The translations under genes and the position numbers were made by a program. Of a stretch of 27,616 bases of DNA, positions 21,911 through 27,616 are shown in pieces. Source of the stretch: JBEKYD01 sp049509915 (GTDB lineage: Bacteria; Acidobacteriota; Terriglobia; Bryobacterales; Bryobacteraceae); assembly GCA_049509915.1 (NCBI GenBank), contig JBEKZL010000063.1, forward strand, positions 1 to 27,616. Reading direction: 5' to 3'. Position 1 is the stretch's first letter; the number at the start of each line of letters is the position of its first letter. Under the pieces are notes generated by a model. It was not told the DNA's origin, did not search any database, and saw only the letters and a program-made list of their open reading frames with translations.

Positions 21911-24097
21911 TTATTGCAGTTTCAGATTCTGCTTCCGCGGTAACTCGGGTGATTGCAGTTCCAGCAACAGCTTCTGGGCCGGTTTGAACTCCGGGGCGAT
22001 TTCGAGCGCCGCCAGTACTTCGTCGCGAGCCTGGTCGGGCTGACGATTCTGGTTATAGGCGCGGGCCAGATCGTAGTGGGCCTGGGCCGGGTCCACCGGA
22101 TGATTGCTGACCAAGGCATGGAATTCCGCCACCGCGCCGGCCGCATTGCCCTGGTCGAGCCACAAGCCACCCAGGCGCTGGTGCAACAGGTTGTCTTCGG
22201 GGTAAATCCAGTTCAGGCGAGTGAGAATGTCCGCGGCTTCTTTGCCCTTGCCGGCTTCCATCAGCGCGCCCGCCAGCTTTTCGAAAGTATCCGGATTCCG
22301 CCCGCCCATGTGTACGTAGCGCTCCCATTCGTGGATGGCCGCCGGCTTATCCTGTTTGGCCATGTCCGCGTCCGCCAGCGCTTCATAGAGGCTGCCCGAT
22401 TCCACGTATTCCGGATAGACGTCGCGAAACTCTTTGCCGAGCTTAATGGCGCCGTCGTAATCTTTCTTTTTTTCGAGTTCGTTCACCTGGCGGGCGGCCG
22501 CGCGCCAGCGGTCGAAATTCTCGGCGATGTTCTTCGTCTCACCGTCTATCATGGCCAGAAACTGTTTGTCGAACTCTTCGGGCCGTATTTTGAGTTCTTT
22601 TTGAATCACCGCGCCGGTTTCCTGGTTGTGCGCGAAGTCGGCCAACATGGCAAGGATCGTTTCCCAGCCCCATTTTTCGGTGATGAAGTCGCAGATCTTG
22701 CCGGCCTGGAAATAGCTGACCACCACCTGGGCGTCGCTTTTGGGATGCACGAAGCCGCGATCGAGATCCGCCACCGGCAAAAGTTGTTTGTGCTCGATGG
22801 CGGCGATTTCCTCCGGCCCCAGCCGGTCGCCCCACTCCGGCGACGCCGCCGTCTCCTCATGTACCGCGATGCCCTCGGTAAACCAGCGCGGCACGTGAGA
22901 TTGGGTCATGGTCAGGGTAAACACGTGGCTCATTTCGTGCCACAAAGTGGAGGCCCAATGAAAACTGCCGGGCGGCCGGCCGGAGGGACTGTCCATGGCG
23001 ATCACCATGTTGAACGTCACGCCGAGAATGCCCAGCCCCGGCATGCCGGCCGTGCGAACGGCGAAATCGTCGTGATTGGGGTAGACCTCAACCTGCACCG
23101 GCCCCGGCAAATGAAACCGGTATTTCTTTTCGTAGGTGGCGATCACCCGCTCCATCTCGGCTTCGAAATAGGGATGCAGCAGGTCGGCTTCCTTCTTTTG
23201 AAGCTTCAAAACCGTGCGTGCGGTACGAAAGGTGACGTAGTTCTTGTAGCTGTCCAGCAGCCGTAGGGAGTTGGCGGTTGGATTGTCCTGAAAATCGTGG
23301 TCCCAGCAATCCTTCAGTAGGGCCTGAGCTTCCTGGTCCTGGCCGAGGCGCATCAGGTTGATCGCCAGTTGCGATTGCGCCGCATACAAAGTCGGGTCGA
23401 GTGCCAACGCCTTACGGTAAAAGGCCACGCACTCCGGGTAGCGCCGATTGAGCATGAAGAAATGCCCGGCGGTTTCGTAACCGCGGGCGGATTTCGGATC
23501 CCAGGGAGAATCTTTTTTGTCCTCGAGCCAGTCGATGGTCGCGAGAATGGCCCTGGCTTGGACCGATTGCGGATCGAGCTCGAGCGCGTGGTGCGCTTCC
23601 GCCGCGGCTCCTTCCCGATCGTCGTCTTCGAGCGCCAGCCGCGCCAGCAGTTCCTGCGCTTCCACCAGCTTCGGATCGAGAGCCAAAGCCTGGCGAGCCA
23701 GCTCGGCAGCCGCGCCAGCGAAAGATTCCGATGCCACCAGCGCCTTCCCCAGTGCGGCTTCGGCGGATTTCGGATCGAGCTTCAGCGCTTCGTCGAAAAG
23801 CCCCTCGGCCACGTCCGCCTGCCAATGGTCCAGGTACAGCCTTCCCCAACGGACGCGGTAGTGGGCATTCTCGGGATGGCTGGCCACCAGCGCTTTGAAA
23901 ATCTCGTTGGCATCCCGGTAGCGTCGCGCCTTCCAGAGGGCTTCGGCCTGATCAAGGGATTGGGCGGAAAGGGGCAGACAGAAGGCCAGGAGGAGTGCAG
24001 CGCGTAGGATAATCTTTTGTGGGGCAGGTTGGTAACCAGCCGGCCGATTGACAATCGGCCGTTGTTCGACTTGAGATTTCCCGCTCCCAACTCCCAC
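21911..24097 (-). CDS. TPR protein with gluzincin (peptidase MA-like) domain
   Basis: After a signal-peptide-like segment (IILRAALLLAFCLPLSAQ) come several TPR-type helix pairs (WKARRYRDANEIFKALVASH, then YLDHWQADVAEGLFDEALKL, and more). A zinc metallopeptidase domain follows with HEMSH at about residues 387-391 and a downstream Glu in WFTEGIAVHEE, the HExxH plus E pattern of the peptidase MA family. More TPRs run to the C-terminus (ARDEVLAALEIAPEFKPAQ). It is probably a periplasmic or surface protease with a protein-binding scaffold. The start is uncertain. The expected MKIILRAA start lacks its ATG because a REP sequence ends at codon 2, and the nearest usable in-frame start is GTG 24097, inside the inserted element. 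The TPR repeats and HEMSH make the family call solid. Confidence 0.85.
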   Translation of the reverse strand: MGVGSGKSQVEQRPIVNRPAGYQPAPQKIILRAALLLAFCLPLSAQSLDQAEALWKARRYRDANEIFKALVASHPENAHYRVRWGRLYLDHWQADVAEGLFDEALKLDPKSAEAALGKALVASESFAGAAAELARQALALDPKLVEAQELLARLALEDDDREGAAAEAHHALELDPQSVQARAILATIDWLEDKKDSPWDPKSARGYETAGHFFMLNRRYPECVAFYRKALALDPTLYAAQSQLAINLMRLGQDQEAQALLKDCWDHDFQDNPTANSLRLLDSYKNYVTFRTARTVLKLQKKEADLLHPYFEAEMERVIATYEKKYRFHLPGPVQVEVYPNHDDFAVRTAGMPGLGILGVTFNMVIAMDSPSGRPPGSFHWASTLWHEMSHVFTLTMTQSHVPRWFTEGIAVHEETAASPEWGDRLGPEEIAAIEHKQLLPVADLDRGFVHPKSDAQVVVSYFQAGKICDFITEKWGWETILAMLADFAHNQETGAVIQKELKIRPEEFDKQFLAMIDGETKNIAENFDRWRAAARQVNELEKKKDYDGAIKLGKEFRDVYPEYVESGSLYEALADADMAKQDKPAAIHEWERYVHMGGRNPDTFEKLAGALMEAGKGKEAADILTRLNWIYPEDNLLHQRLGGLWLDQGNAAGAVAEFHALVSNHPVDPAQAHYDLARAYNQNRQPDQARDEVLAALEIAPEFKPAQKLLLELQSPELPRKQNLKLQ
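24018..24061 (+). repeat. REP sequence, left copy
   Basis: This 44-bp sequence contains two palindromes: GGCAGGTT-GGT-AACCAGCC (one mismatch) and CGGCCGATTG-A-CAATCGGCCG (perfect). Its inverse copy is at 24641-24684, 42 of 44 bases identical. It ends directly against what looks like codon 2 of the TPR-peptidase gene, in the direction of that gene. Confidence 0.9.
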
Positions 24098-24106
24098 TTT
24101 TCTTTC

Positions 24107-24709
24107 ATGGCCGTCTTCCACGTTCGCCGGCTTCCGCATTACCACTACGTGGGTCGGCCCATGTTCTTCACCTGGCGGTTGCGGGACAGCTTCCCGCGCA
24201 GTCGTAGCTTTCCGCCGTCCGGCAGCTCCGGTCGTGCTTTTGTCACCGTGGACCGCCTGCTGGACAGTGCGTGCGTCGGGCCTCATTACCTCCGCCAGCC
24301 CGAGATCGCCACTCTGGTTGCGGAGGCGATCGATTATCACGCCCGGGACCTGCAGCGCTATCAACTCCACGCTTATGTCGTGATGGCCAACCACGTGCAC
24401 CTACTCGTTACTCCTTTGGTCGATGTATCGACGCTTCTGCAATCCCTGAAGCGATTCACGGCGCGTGAGGCGAATCGACTCCTGGGTCAAACGGGCCAAG
24501 CCTTCTGGCAGGACGAAAGTTACGACCGGCTTGTTCGCGACGAAGACGAGTTCCAGCGGATTGTCCGGTACATCGAGTGGAACCCGGTAGGCGCCGGCCT
24601 GGTCGCCAAACCGGAAGAGTTTCTCTGGTCGAGCGCGCGGCGGCCGATTGACAATCGGCCGGCAGGTTACCAACCTGCCCCACAGAGCATTGACACACTT
24701 CGGCTCTGA
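24107..24709 (+). CDS. REP-associated tyrosine transposase (RAYT, Y1/HUH family)
   Basis: The 200-residue protein shows the IS200-like Y1 transposase pattern: YHYVGRPMFFTWRL near the N-terminus, the metal-binding HUH-type pair in MANHVHLLVTP (His96, His98), LLQSLKRFTAREAN, and the probable nucleophile Tyr139 in DESYDRLVRDEDEF, followed by YIEWNPVGAGLV. RAYTs act on REP palindromes as single strands and can spread them through a genome. The C-terminus after about residue 177 is read through the right-hand REP (RRPIDNRPAGYQPAPQ) and is not family sequence. ATG 24107 was chosen because upstream residues are REP-derived. The motifs are intact, so the enzyme may be active. Confidence 0.92.
   Translation: MAVFHVRRLPHYHYVGRPMFFTWRLRDSFPRSRSFPPSGSSGRAFVTVDRLLDSACVGPHYLRQPEIATLVAEAIDYHARDLQRYQLHAYVVMANHVHLLVTPLVDVSTLLQSLKRFTAREANRLLGQTGQAFWQDESYDRLVRDEDEFQRIVRYIEWNPVGAGLVAKPEEFLWSSARRPIDNRPAGYQPAPQSIDTLRL
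24641..24684 (-). repeat. REP sequence, right copy
   Basis: This is the inverse copy of the left REP, with both palindromes perfect (CGGCCGATTG-A-CAATCGGCCG and GGCAGGTT-ACC-AACCTGCC). It overlaps the 3' coding end of the RAYT gene, giving that protein an additional tail. Confidence 0.9.
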
Positions 24710-24733
24710 GAATAGGCTGGCAGACTAAGCGCT

Positions 24734-25702
24734 TCATGGCTTATCCAGCGCCTCCTGGGTCCGGGCCAGTTCCAGCAGCAGGCCGGTCAATTGACGCCTG
24801 TAATCGGCGGCGGCGAGGGCGGCCTTATCGTATTTCAGCTTGTCGATGGCCTGCTCCAGCGCTTCCTTCTTGGCGAGCAACTCGCGTTTGGCCGGGTCGC
24901 GCGCGGCGGCGGCGTTGGCGCCCAGGCGAACCACAGTGAAGCTGCCCGCGAGTTTCCCTTCTCCGTTTTCCACCGATGGCGTGCGCTCGCCTTCGCCCTT
25001 GCCGGTATCTTCCAGCACGGCGTGCTCGGTGGCCAGCCGTTTTTGGGAATCGAAGTATTCCGCCACCTTGTGCTGGGCGAACAGAAACGCTTCCAGCGCC
25101 GTCACCGCTTCATTCTTGTCGCTATCGGCCGCCGGGTCGCGCAGAGCCTCCGCCCAATAGCGCGCGAACATCGAGGCGTTCTTCTCCGTGCCGCTCTTGG
25201 TGGAGGCGATGACCACGCGGCCCTCTTTGCGAAGGGCTGCAATCGCGCCGCCGCTCGAGCTGGTCATCACCACCACGCACTGCCGCGTAGCCGGATTACG
25301 ATCGAGCGCCGCTGCCAGTTCCCCCGCCGTGATATCCGGCCCGGGAATATTGAACTTGTAGTCTACCCCGTCGTAACTGCCGTGGCCGATCAGCATCAAG
25401 ACCAGCGCATCGTCGGGTTTTGCGGTGCGGGAAAGCTCGTCCAGCCGCGCGCGGATCTGCTCCCGGTTCGGGGCGATTAGCGTAATTGCGTTGCCGCCAG
25501 CCTTCGTGATGCTGCCGTCGATATCTTCAGCCCACATTTTGAAGCGCTGGTCGTAATCCGGCTCGCCGCCCAGACCGGAGATGGTCACGTAATAGGTGGC
25601 GGCATGAGCGGAAAGGGCACAGGCTAGCAATGCGAAGACGAAAGCGGGCGTCGAGACGAGTCTCGACGCGGCGCGCTCGAGTGCGTGCGCCACGTTTCTC
25701 AT
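24734..25702 (-). CDS. Caspase/legumain-fold protein (322 aa), possible pseudo-protease
   Basis: A signal peptide (FVFALLACALSAHAA) is followed by a C13/caspase-like domain: TYYVTISGLGGEPDYDQRF, the strand and catalytic His motif VLMLIGHGSYDG (His107), and the strand where the nucleophile is expected, VVVMTSSSGGAIAAL (144-158). In active legumain- or caspase-fold enzymes that segment reads like 'EACxSG' or 'DACHSG'; here Ser148 replaces Cys. The C-terminus is a charged coiled coil (LLAKKEALEQAIDKLKYDK). Either it is inactive as a cysteine protease, or it uses another residue. Its ATG overlaps the upstream gene's stop (ATGA), so it is coupled to the vWA/GATase-like membrane protein. An upstream in-frame extension lacks coding character. 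Confidence 0.75.
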   Translation of the reverse strand: MRNVAHALERAASRLVSTPAFVFALLACALSAHAATYYVTISGLGGEPDYDQRFKMWAEDIDGSITKAGGNAITLIAPNREQIRARLDELSRTAKPDDALVLMLIGHGSYDGVDYKFNIPGPDITAGELAAALDRNPATRQCVVVMTSSSGGAIAALRKEGRVVIASTKSGTEKNASMFARYWAEALRDPAADSDKNEAVTALEAFLFAQHKVAEYFDSQKRLATEHAVLEDTGKGEGERTPSVENGEGKLAGSFTVVRLGANAAAARDPAKRELLAKKEALEQAIDKLKYDKAALAAADYRRQLTGLLLELARTQEALDKP

Positions 25703-27616
25703 ACCACCCCCCAGCTTCGCCGCAGCAGCCATTCGGCGGCCTTCAAAGCCAGCGCCAGTAGAAACACCGCCGGCATATCCCACAAATCGCGCGTCTCCCG
25801 CGCCGTGATGCCAGCCTCGGAGTAGGCGACCTCTTCTCCTAATTTCGACGCCTGGTCGAGACGATAGTATCGGCCGCCGGTCTCGTTCGACAATTTCTGC
25901 AGCAACTCCTTGTTCTGTCCGGTGTGAAAATTCTCAGCGATGCCATCCTCGCGCCGGAAACTCAGAACGTCCTGTCCGATTTCTTCCTGCTCGTGCCCGG
26001 CGATGATTTCGGCCACATACGACCCCGGCGCGTCGGCCGTCCACTCGCCTGAGTAGATGCCTTCCTCGAGCGGCTTCGGGGTCAACTCCACCGTCACGCT
26101 GGTGCCGTCCGGCTTCAGAATTCGCGCCTGAACTTTGGCGTCCGTCACCGGCTTGTAGGCCTTGTCGCGGACTTCCACGCGCAACGGCAAATTGCTTTCG
26201 TCGTCGAGCACCTGTTTGGGCGTGGACGCCACCACCTGCCCCGGCGTATCCGTCACCAGGTAGCGCAGCAGTTGTTGCCAGAAGGTCTCCTGGGTGTGGT
26301 CGTCGTGAGGCAGCCACATTTTCCAGCGCCAGCTTCCTTCGGTGGCGAACAGCACAGTTCGCCCGCGGCCGTAATTTTCAGTGACCAGCAGCGGGAACTT
26401 GCGTTTGGGCGGGGTTGATTCGAGCAGCACGGTGGCGCCGGGCTTGGGGTCGCCCACTTCCTGGTAATTGGCCATTTGAGGCATCTTCTTCCAGCGCTCG
26501 ACGTTGCGCGCGGGGTTGTCGTCCAGCCGGCAGATGCTGGACTGCGCTCCTTCGGGCGTCAATTCCTGGCCGGTAAAATCGCGGTGAAAAGTAGGTCGCG
26601 TATTCGGCAGGTTGACCGGAACCAGGTCCGCCAGCGGCGAACTCACCCAGCCGCCATCGGAGAGCGTAGCCCGGCCGCCCATGAAGAGCACACCGCCGCC
26701 GCGCCGATCCACGAAATCGCGAATCAACTGCTGCTGGGTCACCGAGAAGTAATTTGCCTCCACGCTGCCAATAATCAGCCCCTGGAACGCGAACAGGTCT
26801 TCCGCCTTGGAAGGGAAGCCATCGGCCAGTTCCTTGGTGTCCTTTTGCCCCTGCATGTACATTTTGTTCTGGGTGGTGCGGAGCATGCTGAAGATTTCCT
26901 GTTCGGCGTGGTCGTCTCCCGGGAGGAACGGCAGCGAGCGGCGGATGAACTTATACTCCCAACGCGGTTCGCCTTCCATGTACAGAATGCGGGGTTTACG
27001 CGATTCCACATTGACCAGGCGAGCCAGGCGATTATTGGCCTGGTTGATCTCTCCGGGCAGCGGATCGACGCCGATTTGGAGCGTTTTGGCGCCGGCGTCG
27101 CCGCAATTGAAGACCAGCGTTTCGGTCTGGAGCGCGCCATCGCCCTTGAGGGTGACGTCCTGTCCGGCCAGAGCCTTGCCGCCGTCCCGAACGCTCAACC
27201 TGGCTCGCGTCCCCGAAAACCCGTAACTCTGCAGCGTAACCACGGCCGAAAGCCGCGATTGGGGCAGCGCGCGCGGCGCCACCACTGCGTCAACCACTTC
27301 GGTATCGCGGTCAGGATGCTCCTTACCGAAACCGACGGTATCGACCGGAATACGCGACCGGTGGATGGCCGCCACGGTCTCCAGGTTCAAGCCGCCGGAA
27401 TTGTCGGCGCCGTCGCTCAATACCACGATGGCGCCCAGCGGCAGCGACGACGATTCGGCCAGCACCCGCTCCAGCGCGTCGCCAATGCGGGTGGCCGGTT
27501 CGGTGGGATTCAGCGCGTCGGGCTGGGGCACTCGCTCCAGGTCCTTGCCGAAGCGGTAAAGGCGCACCTGAAATCGGCCGGCCAGGCTCTTCAGCAGACC
27601 GTCCGACAATACCGCT
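25699..27616 (-). CDS. vWA / glutamine-amidotransferase-like membrane protein, 5' end outside window
   Basis: About 638 residues of a longer protein are visible. The first part is the end of a von Willebrand A domain (IVVLSDGADNSGGLN with flanking Arg-rich strand). Then come extracytoplasmic beta domains (VVDAVVAPRALPQSRLSAVV and KTLQIGVDPLPGEINQANNR, CARDB-like), then a class I glutamine-amidotransferase-like fold (ILYMEGEPRWEYKFIRRSL, FQGLIIGSV, RRGGGVLFMGGRATLSDGG) without an evident catalytic Cys, and a C-terminal membrane helix (AVFLLALALKAAEWLL). Such proteins are standard members of MoxR/DUF58/BatA clusters and probably sit in the cytoplasmic membrane with the domains outside. The gene overlaps the caspase-like gene by four bases (ATGA). 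A TTG at 27609 is not a credible start. Confidence 0.85.
   Translation of the reverse strand, partial: AVLSDGLLKSLAGRFQVRLYRFGKDLERVPQPDALNPTEPATRIGDALERVLAESSSLPLGAIVVLSDGADNSGGLNLETVAAIHRSRIPVDTVGFGKEHPDRDTEVVDAVVAPRALPQSRLSAVVTLQSYGFSGTRARLSVRDGGKALAGQDVTLKGDGALQTETLVFNCGDAGAKTLQIGVDPLPGEINQANNRLARLVNVESRKPRILYMEGEPRWEYKFIRRSLPFLPGDDHAEQEIFSMLRTTQNKMYMQGQKDTKELADGFPSKAEDLFAFQGLIIGSVEANYFSVTQQQLIRDFVDRRGGGVLFMGGRATLSDGGWVSSPLADLVPVNLPNTRPTFHRDFTGQELTPEGAQSSICRLDDNPARNVERWKKMPQMANYQEVGDPKPGATVLLESTPPKRKFPLLVTENYGRGRTVLFATEGSWRWKMWLPHDDHTQETFWQQLLRYLVTDTPGQVVASTPKQVLDDESNLPLRVEVRDKAYKPVTDAKVQARILKPDGTSVTVELTPKPLEEGIYSGEWTADAPGSYVAEIIAGHEQEEIGQDVLSFRREDGIAENFHTGQNKELLQKLSNETGGRYYRLDQASKLGEEVAYSEAGITARETRDLWDMPAVFLLALALKAAEWLLRRSWGVV

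Larger units (their letters stand above)
24018..24684 (+). mobile_element. RAYT-REP element (667 bp)
   Basis: One REP-associated tyrosine transposase gene lies between two inverted REP copies. It sits inside the minus-strand MoxR cluster, on the opposite strand, between the caspase-like gene and the TPR-peptidase gene. No clear target-site duplication was found, as expected for Y1 (HUH) transposases. Confidence 0.82.

Overview
The window is GC-rich bacterial DNA (codon third positions strongly G/C, mostly intact long genes). Gene content and protein style suggest an Acidobacteriota chromosome, most likely of the Bryobacterales/Solibacteraceae type. This placement is an inference from familiarity: no rRNA or other marker gene is present. 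No tRNA, rRNA or CRISPR array was found.

Layout. (1) 1-1553: an accessory edge. It holds the N-terminus of an ISAzo13-like transposase running off the left end, then an orphan reading frame with no recognisable family. (2) 1658-5562, minus strand: a type IV pilin-like protein, diaminopimelate decarboxylase (lysA), a family-9-like carbohydrate-binding protein that overlaps lysA by one base, and an uncharacterised lipoprotein. (3) 5739-8538, plus strand: a tight three-gene unit of exported nucleoside hydrolase, SDR oxidoreductase and an atypical ROK-family protein, which looks like nucleoside/sugar salvage. It converges on a secreted AbgB-like M20 amidohydrolase (8549-10003, minus). (4) 10004-10698: about 700 bp with no gene. 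It contains the 3' end of a group II intron (a complete 34-nt domain V and a domain VI with a bulged A) but no reverse transcriptase, so it is a relic. (5) 10699-14050: a canonical ROK sugar kinase, a GAF-ANTAR regulator, a TIGR01777-type epimerase on the other strand, and a small membrane protein.

(6) 14211-27616, minus strand: a long cluster built around a MoxR AAA+ ATPase. In transcription order it has a vWA/glutamine-amidotransferase-like membrane protein (5' end outside the window), a caspase/legumain-fold protein whose expected catalytic Cys reads as Ser, a TPR protein with a gluzincin peptidase (HEMSH) domain, MoxR, a DUF58 protein, a BatA-like vWA membrane protein and a 1251-residue DUF4175-like membrane protein. 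Junctions are ATGA overlaps, TAAATG, or gaps of a few bases. Known MoxR-vWA modules act as chaperone-like or assembly systems at the cell envelope. The two protease-fold members suggest a regulated proteolytic or scaffold function here, but that is inference.

The cluster is interrupted at 24018-24684 by a REP-associated tyrosine transposase (RAYT) gene on the opposite strand, bracketed by two inverted 44-bp REP sequences (42/44 identical). The left REP abuts what looks like codon 2 of the TPR-peptidase gene, whose own ATG seems to be missing. The same REP-encoded peptide (RPIxNRPAGYQPAPQ) appears at the RAYT C-terminus and in frame before the TPR protein's signal peptide.
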